Under the pieces are notes generated by a model. It had not been told where the DNA came from and ran no database searches. It saw only the letters and a list, made by a program, of their open reading frames with translations. A program made the position numbers and the translations under genes. Source: an uncultured Tannerella sp. (lineage in GTDB: Bacteria; Bacteroidota; Bacteroidia; Bacteroidales; Tannerellaceae). From it: a stretch of DNA of 9,506 bases. Location: contig CALHPT010000004.1 in NCBI GenBank assembly GCA_938036405.1, positions 1-9,506 of the forward strand, written 5' to 3'. Positions 1 through 6,332 of this stretch are shown here, in pieces; the stretch's first letter is position 1; the number at the start of each line of letters is the position of its first letter.

Positions 1-361
1 GGAGCACATTGTTGTGCTTCTTATCTTCAGACCTATCAATGCTCAGCTCTTTAAAGGCTGTTTTATGGCCTTTGGGCCAGATGAAGCGGCCGTCGTCTTG
101 CCTGTGCAGAACGTATTTGCGTCCCTTCTTCTGGCCGAAGGCGATGACGAGGACACGCTTTTTAGACTTTTTGTTTCGCAAGACGAAGACTAAGTCTTTG
201 ATCTGGTCACCATTCAGGTCTTCCTTCGTGGCGTTGAAGTACACACGCCAGCCTTCAGGGGCAAATTCGCTTGCGGAGTTGGCCTCTTTGGGCAGCTTCA
301 GGTCCTGTGCGGCTATTGTTCCAGCGAACAACAGCATAGCTAATGCAATCAGTCGATTCAT
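1..361 (-). CDS. Exported FG-GAP-like hypothetical protein, partial (runs off left edge)
   Basis: This is the start of a minus-strand gene, beginning at the ATG at 359-361; 120 codons are visible with no stop before the window edge. The protein begins MNRLIALAMLLFAGTIAAQ, a typical Sec signal peptide with probable cleavage after an Ala. The mature part contains a Ca-binding-like loop around residue 47 (D-L-N-G-D-Q-I-K-D), then RVLVIAFGQKKG and DDGRFIWPKG. It closely parallels the complete gene at 414-1037, sharing the signal peptide, the FAPEGW motif, the D-x-N-x-D loop and the DGRFI segment, so the two are tandem paralogues. The 52-nt gap shows no hairpin, so both may be on one transcript, although this copy keeps its own conserved leader. 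The family occurs in Bacteroidales as secreted proteins with FG-GAP/VCBS-like loops; no function is known to me. That it is a real gene is well supported; its role is not. Confidence 0.85.
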   Translation of the reverse strand, partial: MNRLIALAMLLFAGTIAAQDLKLPKEANSASEFAPEGWRVYFNATKEDLNGDQIKDLVFVLRNKKSKKRVLVIAFGQKKGRKYVLHRQDDGRFIWPKGHKTAFKELSIDRSEDKKHNNVL

Positions 362-380
362 AGATGTGTAGTTTGTTAAG
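362..380 (-). promoter_or_regulatory. Conserved 5' leader of the partial FG-GAP-like gene
   Basis: Read on the minus strand, the bases just before the ATG are CTTAACAAACTACACATCT. The same stretch, with a single base change, precedes the paralogue at 1037 (1038-1056). It is A/C-rich and has no Shine-Dalgarno sequence, as is common in Bacteroidota. The conservation may be left over from the duplication or may reflect a retained translation-initiation signal. Confidence 0.45.
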
Positions 381-413
381 TGTGAATGATTAGAGAAGAG
401 GAGGCGGGGCGAA

Positions 414-1037
414 TTACAGCTTGTCGTAACTGAGGCTGAACTTGCCGGGCACAACGTTTCTGAGGGTCTTCAGGCGGCCGTAGTCAAAGTGCTTCTGGCG
501 CGTTTCGGACTTCTTCGTGCGGTCTTCGTAGATGACTGTCTGGGTGGAGAAGTTCACGCTGGTGACCTCGTTTACTCGGTCGTTTTTCTTGCTGCGTAGC
601 TTACGCTCCCAGCCGATCAGCTCGAAGCGTTTGTTCTGGAAGCGGAAGATGAAGCTGTCGTCGTTGTCGTAGGCATGTGAGCCGGGCAGGAGGAAGTTGA
701 AGCGGAGTGCACCATTCTGGATACTCATGTCGACAAAGGCGTCCGTGTTGCCTTTGGGAGCGATGAAGCGGCCGCCGTCTTGCTCTTGAAGCACGTATCC
801 GCGCTTCTTCTTGCCAAAGGCGATGGCCAGGACGCGGCTGCCCGAATCGTTGTTTTGCAAGATGAAAGCGATGTCGTCGACATGGTCCTTGTTGAGGTCG
901 CCATTCTCGATGAAGAACACATGCCACCCCTCGGGAGCAAAGTCCTGTGCGGAAGCCGCGCTTTTGGGCAGCTTCGGGGTCTGTGCGGCTATTGTTCCAG
1001 CGAACAACAGCATCGCAAATACAATCAGTCGATTCAT
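414..1037 (-). CDS. Exported FG-GAP/VCBS-like hypothetical protein
   Basis: This encodes a 207-residue protein with a clear Sec signal peptide (residues 1-19, ending AGTIAAQ) and no lipobox, so it is probably periplasmic or secreted. Residues 46-58 form an FG-GAP/VCBS or EF-hand-like calcium loop (G-D47-L-N49-K-D51-H-V-D54-D55). This is followed by a beta-rich region with RVLAIAFGKKK (68-78), DGGRFIAPKG (87-96) and FRFQNKRFELIGWE (131-144). The last segment and the later VNFSTQ resemble a family of Bacteroidales secreted proteins of unknown function. The tandem paralogue at 1-361 shares the leader and signal peptide almost base for base, while the mature parts have diverged considerably. The start is fixed by the signal peptide. 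No enzyme motif is visible, so calcium-dependent binding or a structural envelope role is only a guess. Confidence 0.85.
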   Translation of the reverse strand: MNRLIVFAMLLFAGTIAAQTPKLPKSAASAQDFAPEGWHVFFIENGDLNKDHVDDIAFILQNNDSGSRVLAIAFGKKKRGYVLQEQDGGRFIAPKGNTDAFVDMSIQNGALRFNFLLPGSHAYDNDDSFIFRFQNKRFELIGWERKLRSKKNDRVNEVTSVNFSTQTVIYEDRTKKSETRQKHFDYGRLKTLRNVVPGKFSLSYDKL

Positions 1038-1056
1038 AGATGTATAGTTTGTTAAG
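1038..1056 (-). promoter_or_regulatory. Conserved 5' leader of the complete FG-GAP-like gene
   Basis: On the minus strand, CTTAACAAACTATACATCT directly precedes the ATG. It matches the leader of the paralogue at 362-380 except for one base. No TAnnTTTG promoter was found in the 140-nt gap up to serS, so the true promoter is not located. Confidence 0.45.
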
Positions 1057-1115
1057 GGTGAGTGTGTGGATGATTTGAAGAGAAGGTCAGGAGAAATAGG
1101 GGGAAATCTGAAAGT

Positions 1116-1152
1116 CGGCCGGGGACCGGTTGAGGTGCACCCGGCCGTTTTT
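1116..1152. terminator. Hairpin between serS and the FG-GAP-like gene
   Basis: CGGCCGGG at 1116-1123 and CCCGGCCG at 1140-1147 form a perfect 8-bp GC-rich stem with a 16-nt loop. On the plus strand it is followed by TTTTT (1148-1152), the form of an intrinsic terminator, but no plus-strand gene leads into it. On the minus strand it lies 30 nt after the serS stop and is followed only by ACTTTC, a poor U-tract. It probably ends or slows serS transcription, or blocks antisense transcription into serS. The rest of the gap (1057-1177) shows nothing else. Confidence 0.4.
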
Positions 1153-1177
1153 AGCTATTCGCTTTTAGCCGTTCATT

Positions 1178-2449
1178 TCACGAGATGCGCTCGAAGCCGG
1201 TGTAAGGCACGAGGACTTTGGGGATGATGATGCCTTCGGGCGTCTGATTGTTCTCGAGCAATGCGGCTACGATGCGGGGCAGGGCCAAGGCGCTACCGTT
1301 GAGCGTATGGCAGAGCTGCACCTTCTTCTGCGCGTCGCGGTAACGACACTTCAGGCGGTTGGCTTGGTAACTCTCGAAGTTCGACACGGAGCTGACTTCC
1401 AGCCAACGCTTTTGCACGGCGGAGAAGACTTCGAAGTCGAAAGTCAGGGCGGAGGTGAAGCTCAGATCGCCGCCGCAGAGTCGCAGGATGCGCCACGGCA
1501 GTTCGAGCGCCTCGACGAGTGAGCGGACGTACGTGACCATCTCCTCGAGCGATGTGTAGGAGTGCTCTGGCCGATCGATGCGGACGATCTCCACCTTGTC
1601 GAACTGGTGCAGACGGTTAAGCCCACGCACATCCTTGCCGTACGAACCGGCTTCGCGGCGGAAACAGGCGGAGTAGGCCGTGTTGCGGATGGGTAGGTCT
1701 GCGTCGTTGAGGATTACGTCGCGATAGATGTTTGTGACGGGCACCTCAGCGGTGGGGATGAGGTAGAGGTCGTCGAGGTTGGCGTGATACATCTGCCCCT
1801 CTTTGTCGGGCAACTGTCCGGTGCCGTAGCCCGATGCGGCGTTGACTACGTAGGGTGGCTCAATCTCGACATATCCGGCGTCGCGTGCGCAATCGAGAAA
1901 GAAGTTCACGAGCGCACGTTGCAGTCGTGCCCCCTTGCCTTTATATACGGGGAAGCCGGCACCGGTGATCTTGACGCCCAGTTCGAAGTCAATGATGTCG
2001 TATTTGCGGGCCAGCTCCCAGTGCGGCAGTGCGTCGGCGGGCAGTTCGGGGATGGAGCCGCCCGTCTCCTCGCAACGGTTGTCGTCGGCGCCCGTGCCTT
2101 CGGGCACGGAGGCGTGGGGGAGGTTGGGGATGAGCACGAGCAGCTCATGCATGTCTTTTTCGGCCTGTGTCTTGTCGGCCTCCAGCGTGCGGTTGGTCTC
2201 TTTCAGGCGGGATACTTCGGCCTTAGCTTCGTCGGCTTCGGCACGTTTACCCTCCTTCATCAGTCCGCCAATCTGTTTGGAGAGGCGATTCACCTCCGTG
2301 AGGTTGGCGTCGAGGGTGGCTTGCGTGGTGCGTCGGGTTTTATCGAGTGCAATGATTCGGTCGATGATCTCGGTTGCGTCGAAGTGTTTGATGGCCAGTC
2401 GGCGGATCACTTCGTCGCGTTGTTCGGTGATGACTTTGATGGTAAGCAT
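1178..2449 (-). CDS. serS: Seryl-tRNA synthetase (class II)
   Basis: SerS charges tRNA-Ser (and tRNA-Sec where present) with serine in the cytoplasm, using ATP. The 423-residue length is normal for bacteria. Residues 1-105 form the long helical coiled-coil arm that grips the tRNA variable arm, rich in Lys, Glu and Arg. The class II catalytic core follows: motif 1 around 171-186 (GKGARLQRALVNFF), the serine-binding TAEVP at 233-237, motif 2 at 263-287 (FRREAGSYGKDVRGL onward) and motif 3 at 383-402 (LNGSALALPRIVAALLENNQ). The start MLTIKVI matches the usual N-terminus. The gene has its own likely promoter element 44 nt upstream. It stands alone between an NlpC/P60 gene and two secreted-protein genes, with no sign of co-function. 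The call is secure. Confidence 0.98.
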   Translation of the reverse strand: MLTIKVITEQRDEVIRRLAIKHFDATEIIDRIIALDKTRRTTQATLDANLTEVNRLSKQIGGLMKEGKRAEADEAKAEVSRLKETNRTLEADKTQAEKDMHELLVLIPNLPHASVPEGTGADDNRCEETGGSIPELPADALPHWELARKYDIIDFELGVKITGAGFPVYKGKGARLQRALVNFFLDCARDAGYVEIEPPYVVNAASGYGTGQLPDKEGQMYHANLDDLYLIPTAEVPVTNIYRDVILNDADLPIRNTAYSACFRREAGSYGKDVRGLNRLHQFDKVEIVRIDRPEHSYTSLEEMVTYVRSLVEALELPWRILRLCGGDLSFTSALTFDFEVFSAVQKRWLEVSSVSNFESYQANRLKCRYRDAQKKVQLCHTLNGSALALPRIVAALLENNQTPEGIIIPKVLVPYTGFERIS

Positions 2450-2492
2450 AGTTCTGTATGGAGTAAGAGGTAGTTCTACGTATTACGGGTGA

Positions 2493-2500
2493 CAAAAATA
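2493..2500 (-). promoter_or_regulatory. Probable -7 promoter element for serS
   Basis: The minus strand reads TATTTTTG here, a full match to the Bacteroides -7 consensus TAnnTTTG, 44 nt before the serS ATG. No TTTG is seen at the expected -33 distance (around 2520-2523), so the promoter is supported by only one element. Confidence 0.5.
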
Positions 2501-2592
2501 TACGCTTTGAGACTTTGCAGAGCAGCACATCAGCTGTGTTGCCTTTGACATACTCTGGGTCGGTCATGTGCTTGCGGACATTTCTTTCGCCT

Positions 2593-3138
2593 TTACTGCA
2601 CGGTGCCGCCGGCCACCCAGTGTCGGCTGTAATACTCCTCGTCGAGGCTGCTAATAACCACGCCGCGGGAGGTGCTGGTGTGGGCGAAGAGTCCGTCCTT
2701 GAGGTAGATGCCCACGTGCGAGACACGTCGGCGTTTGCCTCGCCGTGCACCGTTGTGGAAGAAGACGAGGTCGCCCTCACGTAGCCGATGGCGGCTGATG
2801 CGTCGGCAGTTCTTCGCCAGCATGTCGGCCGAGGAGCGTTCGAGCACCTTGCCGTATATCTCACGATAGACGGTGGTGACAAAGCCCGAGCAGTCTGTGC
2901 CCACGCCGCAGACACTTTTGCCCATGCGGTGCGGTGTGCCGAGCCATTGCGCTACGATGCGATAGAGTGCGGCGTTGTCTGCGCCTGTCACTTCGATGCC
3001 GAGTGTGGGGGCGGGATGCTCCACACGTATCGGTGCGGGGGTATGTCGGTGTGCGGCGCAGGAGAAGAACATGAGGCACGCGAGAAAGCACAGTACGACC
3101 AGACGAAGGGCCGATGGAGGTATGTTGAGATTGTTCAT
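2593..3138 (-). CDS. NlpC/P60 family cell-wall hydrolase, predicted lipoprotein
   Basis: This encodes a 181-residue protein. Residues 1-27 form a hydrophobic signal ending FFSC, giving a lipidated Cys at 27; an alternative FLAC gives Cys 21. It is therefore probably membrane-anchored in the envelope. The NlpC/P60 papain-like domain spans about residues 55-181. LGTPHRMG (66-73) is the usual entry to the fold, the catalytic Cys is C83 in TDCSGFV, the catalytic His is H141 in VSHVGIY, and H153 in FAHTST is the probable third polar residue. Such enzymes cleave peptide stems of peptidoglycan, typically D-gamma-Glu to diamino-acid bonds; the exact substrate cannot be read from the sequence. There is no SH3 or LysM targeting domain. 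It follows a strong terminator, so it is probably transcribed separately from rpmA. No promoter consensus was recognised. Confidence 0.93.
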   Translation of the reverse strand: MNNLNIPPSALRLVVLCFLACLMFFSCAAHRHTPAPIRVEHPAPTLGIEVTGADNAALYRIVAQWLGTPHRMGKSVCGVGTDCSGFVTTVYREIYGKVLERSSADMLAKNCRRISRHRLREGDLVFFHNGARRGKRRRVSHVGIYLKDGLFAHTSTSRGVVISSLDEEYYSRHWVAGGTVQ

Positions 3139-3159
3139 TCGCTATAGATGGATACGAAC

Positions 3160-3200
3160 AAGAGGGGCTGCCCTCATGTGATGATAGGACAGCCCCTCTT
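3160..3200 (-). terminator. Intrinsic terminator after rplU-rpmA
   Basis: AAGAGGGGCTG (3160-3170) and CAGCCCCTCTT (3190-3200) are perfect 11-bp inverted repeats around a 19-nt loop. On the minus strand the stem ends in CTCTTGTTCG, a short U-rich tail, 41 nt after the rpmA stop. It would end the ribosomal protein transcript before the NlpC/P60 gene. The flanking A and T runs make it plausible in both directions. Confidence 0.75.
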
Positions 3201-3240
3201 TCTGATTCGTGTTACTCTCTCTCCGGGGAGCGGGCGGCGG

Positions 3241-3537
3241 TTATGCTTCTGCCGGTTGCTCCACCTGCGGCGCCGGGGCGGCTTCGAAGCCCTCGACGGA
3301 GATGTATGAACGATTCTCGCGGCCGCGCTTGAAGACTACGATACCGTCGATGAGTGCATACAGCGTGTGATCGCGACCCATGCCCACGTTCTTGCCCGGA
3401 TGGAACTCCGTGCCGCGCTGGCGGGCGATGATGTTACCGGCCTTGGCCTTCTGGCCACCAAATAATTTAATGCCTAAGCGTTTGCTTTCTGATTCGCGGC
3501 CGTTCTTGGAACTGCCGACTCCTTTTTTGTGTGCCAT
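3241..3537 (-). CDS. rpmA: 50S ribosomal protein L27
   Basis: L27 is a small basic protein of the large ribosomal subunit whose N-terminal tail reaches the peptidyl transferase centre and helps position tRNA. The 98-residue product starts directly with MAHKKGVGSSKNGRESESKR, the mature-type N-terminus; it has none of the cleavable leader found in Firmicutes L27. The conserved GGQKAKAGNIIARQRGTEFHPG (from about residue 27) and the GRDHTLYALIDG region (54-65) are intact. It ends in a tail rich in Ala, Pro and Glu (AAPAPQVEQPAEA), making it somewhat longer than the 85-residue E. coli protein. It lies 26 nt after rplU in the near-universal rplU-rpmA order and shares its promoter. Confidence 0.98.
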   Translation of the reverse strand: MAHKKGVGSSKNGRESESKRLGIKLFGGQKAKAGNIIARQRGTEFHPGKNVGMGRDHTLYALIDGIVVFKRGRENRSYISVEGFEAAPAPQVEQPAEA

Positions 3538-3563
3538 TTCTCTGTCTTGTTGTAGTTAAATGG

Positions 3564-3881
3564 TTAAGCGATGATTTGTTTGATGCTCACTTCGGTAAAC
3601 TGCTGGCGGTGTCCGTTCAGCTTGCGGTAACCCTTTCTTCTCTTCTTGTGGAAGACGAGCACCTTATCGCCCTTAACCAGCGGCGAAAGCACTTCGCAAA
3701 TCACCTTGGCACCTTCCACCGTGGGCGCGCCCACCTGCACACTGCCATCGGCATCGACCAACAACACCTTGTCGAACTCCACCGTTGCGCCGCTCTCGAC
3801 GTCACGGAGGTGATGGACAAACAACTTCTTTCCTTGCTCGGCCTTAAACTGCTGGCCGTTGATTTCTACAATTACGTACAT
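3564..3881 (-). CDS. rplU: 50S ribosomal protein L21
   Basis: L21 binds 23S rRNA in the large subunit. The 105-residue product has the normal family length, beginning MYVIVEINGQQFKAEQGKKL. It carries the conserved GATVEFDKVLLV (32-43), the VGAPTVEGAKV segment (51-61) and the basic C-terminal KVLVFHKKRRKGYRKLNGHRQ (from about 73), which is the rRNA-contacting signature. It is the first gene of an operon with rpmA. A near-consensus Bacteroides-type promoter lies about 94 nt upstream, leaving a leader of roughly 85 nt with a GC-rich hairpin. Confidence 0.98.
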   Translation of the reverse strand: MYVIVEINGQQFKAEQGKKLFVHHLRDVESGATVEFDKVLLVDADGSVQVGAPTVEGAKVICEVLSPLVKGDKVLVFHKKRRKGYRKLNGHRQQFTEVSIKQIIA

Positions 3882-3901
3882 TGATTATTAGTATTAATCG
3901 T

Positions 3902-3930
3902 GACTCCCGGGGGCGGACACGCCGGGGGTC
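3902..3930 (-). promoter_or_regulatory. GC-rich hairpin in the rplU leader
   Basis: Between the mapped promoter and the rplU start, the minus strand has GACCCCCGGCG, a 4-nt loop, then CGCCCCCGGGAGTC. They pair as an imperfect stem (GAC, CCCGG and CG helices with one mismatch and a 3-nt bulge). Ribosomal protein operons often carry autoregulatory leader structures, so this could be a binding site for L21. That role is inference, and I do not recognise a known leader motif. Confidence 0.35.
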
Positions 3931-3974
3931 CCCGACGGATCTCTTTTTCATGCCCTCTGCGGATTATTGAGGCG

Positions 3975-4005
3975 CAAAAGTAGACCAATTAACACGTTGC
4001 GCAAA
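3975..4005 (-). promoter_or_regulatory. Bacteroides-type promoter for rplU-rpmA
   Basis: On the minus strand TTTG (4002-4005) is followed by exactly 19 nt and then TACTTTTG (3975-3982), a full match to the primary sigma consensus of Bacteroidota (-33 TTTG, -7 TAnnTTTG). Transcription should start near 3968. The identical arrangement precedes the guaB-like gene. Confidence 0.85.
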
Positions 4006-4064
4006 TGGTGAGGCATGTCGGAAGTGGTGAATGGCAGGGGGTTCTGTGTGCGACGGGGGGCGCA

Positions 4065-4835
4065 TCAGAGGTCTTCCGGCTGCATTTCGGTGAGGTGGGG
4101 CCAGAAGCGGACGGGCATGTCTTGACGCTGCTTGCGGGGGTTGAGGCGCTCGCGAATGGTGAGGGAACGGAAGTAGGTGCGCCAGAGGGCTTGGAAACGC
4201 TGCTCGTCGGTGGCCAGGAGGTCGGGGTCGAGGCGGAAGCGGAGGGCGGTGTCGTCGGCCAGGGTGACTTCACGCGTGGTGTGGAGGTCGTAGTGGTAGC
4301 CGTAGCGACGGCGGAGGTCGTAGATCACCCAGGGCTGGTCGGCGAAGCGGTCGGTGAAGTGGGGGACGGCCAGCGGGAGGGCGTTGTAGACGGGGCGGAT
4401 GGGGGCGACGTATAGCCCGTCGGCGGTCTTGCTGAAGCGGACGAATTGCTTGAGCTTGTGGGCTTCGCGACTGACCTTGAGGGCGAGGTTGCGCACCTCG
4501 AGGACGTCCGGATCGGCGAAGTTGAGGGCGATGGACTCGGTGGTGTCGAAGGTTTTGCGGATGTAGCGGAAGAGGAGTTCGTCGACGGTGGGCTGCTCCG
4601 AGAGCCAGGCGCGGAGGATCAGGGTGGTGACTTCGGACGGGAGCTTGCGCATGAGTCCGAGGCGGACGCGTTCGGCTCGGGCCGTGTCGGTGACGACGGT
4701 GTATGTCTCGTCGGCAAAGAGTGGCGCGGGTTCGCCCACACGCAGCAGATGGTCGGGGAAGGTGCGGCGGGTGTAGGCGTCGAAAACGGCCGTGAGGAGG
4801 CCCTCGAAGGTTTTATCGTAGAAGAAAATGAGCAC
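4065..4835 (-). CDS. DUF4130 protein, partner of radical SAM DNA-metabolism enzyme
   Basis: This encodes a 256-residue protein of the DUF4130 / TIGR03915 family (probable DNA metabolism protein). I place the start at the GTG at 4833-4835, giving (M)LIFFYDKTFEGLLTAVFDAY, which matches the usual family N-terminus and length. Other recognisable family segments are HKLKQFVRFSKT (126-137), a Tyr/Arg-rich RRRYGYHYDLH (175-185) and the C-terminal RERLNPRKQRQDMPVRFWP (228-246). The frame stays open upstream, and an ATG at 5021 overlaps the rSAM stop, but that would add 62 residues encoded by an intergenic repeat. The gene nearly always accompanies the upstream radical SAM gene. In other bacteria DUF4130 is fused to a uracil-DNA-glycosylase-like (UdgX) domain, suggesting a role on damaged or modified DNA. 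The activity is unknown. Confidence 0.9.
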   Translation of the reverse strand: MLIFFYDKTFEGLLTAVFDAYTRRTFPDHLLRVGEPAPLFADETYTVVTDTARAERVRLGLMRKLPSEVTTLILRAWLSEQPTVDELLFRYIRKTFDTTESIALNFADPDVLEVRNLALKVSREAHKLKQFVRFSKTADGLYVAPIRPVYNALPLAVPHFTDRFADQPWVIYDLRRRYGYHYDLHTTREVTLADDTALRFRLDPDLLATDEQRFQALWRTYFRSLTIRERLNPRKQRQDMPVRFWPHLTEMQPEDL

Positions 4836-5017
4836 AGGGGGGAAGTAAAAGCTGAAAACGAAAAACGGCCCCGGGTAAGGCTGGCATTTGGGTAGCCGGT
4901 TGATAGGCTGAAACCGCTCGGAAACGCTCCAGAAACCGTGTTTCTGCACTGAAACCGTTTGGGAATGCTCCAGAAACCATGTTTCTCGGGTGAAACCGCT
5001 CGGGAACACGCGAGAAA
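4836..5017. other. 182-nt gap between rSAM and DUF4130 genes
   Basis: No separate gene is apparent. About half of the gap is taken up by a 41-bp tandem repeat (4909-5020). The 73 nt next to the GTG start (4836-4908) is pyrimidine-rich on the minus strand, has no Shine-Dalgarno sequence and no TAnnTTTG match, so the DUF4130 gene is probably read from the rSAM transcript. Confidence 0.6.
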
Positions 5018-5020
5018 TCA
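4909..5020. repeat. 41-bp tandem repeat with internal palindromes, about 2.7 copies
   Basis: Units start at 4909, 4950 and 4991, each with TGAAACCG followed by YTYGG. Units 1 and 2 are a full 41 bp. The third fades after about 30 bp and overlaps the rSAM stop codon. Units 1 and 2 each contain AGAAAC-NNN-GTTTCT (4931-4945 and 4972-4986), a perfect 6-bp inverted repeat. Because 41 is not a multiple of 3, the array is unlikely to have evolved as coding sequence. It may be a REP-like intergenic element. Confidence 0.8.
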
Positions 5021-6289
5021 TTCCCAGACTAAGCTCAGCTGCCGGGGATCGACCTTCTTGCTGCGCGATGGGGTGGGAACGAGGGCGCGGCGCACTTGTT
5101 CGGGGGTGACTTCTTGGATGGTCCCCCCGATGGAGAGCTCGCGGCAGGTGATGAAATACTGCGCCTTCTTCATCACCACGCCGATGCGCCGGAGGCTGTC
5201 GGAGGTGAGGCTGCCGTAGCGGCGGGAGGCGACGATCATGCGGGCGGACTTGACGCCGATGCCGGGCACGCGGAGGATGAGGGCGTAGTCGGCGCGGTTG
5301 ATGTCGACCGGGAAGCACTCCGGGTGACGCAGCGCCCAGGCGAGCTTCGGGTCGATCTCGAGGTCGAGGTTGGGGGTGGCGCTGTCGACGATCTCGTCGG
5401 CGCCGAAGCCGTAGAAGCGCATCAGCCAGTCGGCCTGATAGAGGCGGTTCTCGCGGATGAGGGGCACGCGGCCGACGGCGGCGGGCAGGCGTGTGTCGTA
5501 GGTGTTGACGGGCACGTAGCCCGAATAATAGACGCGCTTCATGCTCGGCCGACGGTAGAGGGCGGAGGAGACGCGGAGGATGTCGTGGTCGGTCTCGGGC
5601 GTGGCGCCGACGATGATCTGCGTGCTCTGTCCGGCCGGCACGAAGCGGGGGGCGTGGCGAAACTTGCGGCGGTCTTCCTGGCTTTGCAGCATGCCTTGGC
5701 GGATGTATCGCATGGGGGCGAAGACACTCTCGAAGTTCTTCTCCGGGGCCACGCGACGGAGGCTCTCTTCGGTAGGCAGCTCCAGGTTGACGCTCATGCG
5801 ATCGGCGTAGAGCCCGCCCTCCTCGACTAGCTCGCGGCTGCATCCGGGGATGCTCTTGAGATGGATGTAACCGTTGAAGCGGTGGACGGTGCGGAGGTCT
5901 TTGACGACGCGCACCATGCGCTCCATCGTGTAGTCCGCGTTACGGATGACGCCGGAGCTGAGGAAGAGCCCCTCGATGTAGTTGCGGCGGTAGAACTCGA
6001 TGGTGAGGTCCACCAGCTCGCGGACGGAGAGCGTGGCGCGTGGGCGGTCGTTGCTGCGGCGGTTGATGCAGTAGGCGCAGTCGAAGATGCAGTGGTTGGT
6101 GAGCATGATCTTCAGCAGCGAGACGCAGCGGCCGTCGGCGGTGAAGCTGTGGCAGATGCCGACGCCGCCTACGGTGTTGCCGATCCCTCCCGCCGTGTTT
6201 CGCCGCACCGTGCCGCTCGAGGAGCACGAGACGTCGTACTTGGCCGATTCGGCCAGGATCTTGAGCTTTTCGAGGACGGTGTCGGTCAT
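5018..6289 (-). CDS. Putative DNA modification/repair radical SAM protein
   Basis: This encodes a 423-residue radical S-adenosylmethionine enzyme of the TIGR03916 type. The [4Fe-4S]-binding CxxxCxxC is C67-IFD-C71-AY-C74, within LTNHCIFDCAYCINRRSN. The SAM-radical barrel continues through SSGVIRNADYT (111-121) and LKSIPGC (144-150). A helix-hairpin-helix motif near the C-terminus (RVPGIGVKSARMIVASRRYG, about 340-359) is the non-specific DNA-binding element seen in repair proteins. The N-terminus has further conserved Cys (C22, C46, C55) in SCSSSG and GICHSFTADGRC, which could bind a second metal centre. The natural partner is the DUF4130 gene immediately downstream. The family name implies radical chemistry on DNA, but substrate and product are not established. 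No promoter match was found upstream, where repeats fill the gap. Confidence 0.94.
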   Translation of the reverse strand: MTDTVLEKLKILAESAKYDVSCSSSGTVRRNTAGGIGNTVGGVGICHSFTADGRCVSLLKIMLTNHCIFDCAYCINRRSNDRPRATLSVRELVDLTIEFYRRNYIEGLFLSSGVIRNADYTMERMVRVVKDLRTVHRFNGYIHLKSIPGCSRELVEEGGLYADRMSVNLELPTEESLRRVAPEKNFESVFAPMRYIRQGMLQSQEDRRKFRHAPRFVPAGQSTQIIVGATPETDHDILRVSSALYRRPSMKRVYYSGYVPVNTYDTRLPAAVGRVPLIRENRLYQADWLMRFYGFGADEIVDSATPNLDLEIDPKLAWALRHPECFPVDINRADYALILRVPGIGVKSARMIVASRRYGSLTSDSLRRIGVVMKKAQYFITCRELSIGGTIQEVTPEQVRRALVPTPSRSKKVDPRQLSLVWE

Positions 6290-6332
6290 TGCTTGTTGAG
6301 ATGTTAGGTGTTTAATTGTTTGGGGATACGAA

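Noticed and set aside
1038..1177. tRNA or small RNA gene in the gap after serS
   Set aside because: No cloverleaf, T-loop consensus or CCA end; only the 8-bp hairpin is present.
1784..2473. 229-codon plus-strand open frame
   Set aside because: Antisense to serS, which is complete and unambiguous.
2450..2592. T-box or other riboswitch ahead of serS
   Set aside because: The leader is only about 40 nt from the -7 element to the ATG, with no T-box sequence or antiterminator fold. T-boxes are also not expected in Bacteroidota.
5096..5830. 244-codon plus-strand open frame
   Set aside because: Antisense to the radical SAM gene and rich in Gly, Val, Ala and Asp as expected for a shadow of GC-rich codons.
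5022..5843. Upstream part of the long minus-strand frame that includes the DUF4130 gene
   Set aside because: The frame stays open through the rSAM gene in a different phase. The protein is Arg/Pro/His-rich low-complexity sequence, unlike any domain, so only the part from 4835 downward is treated as coding.
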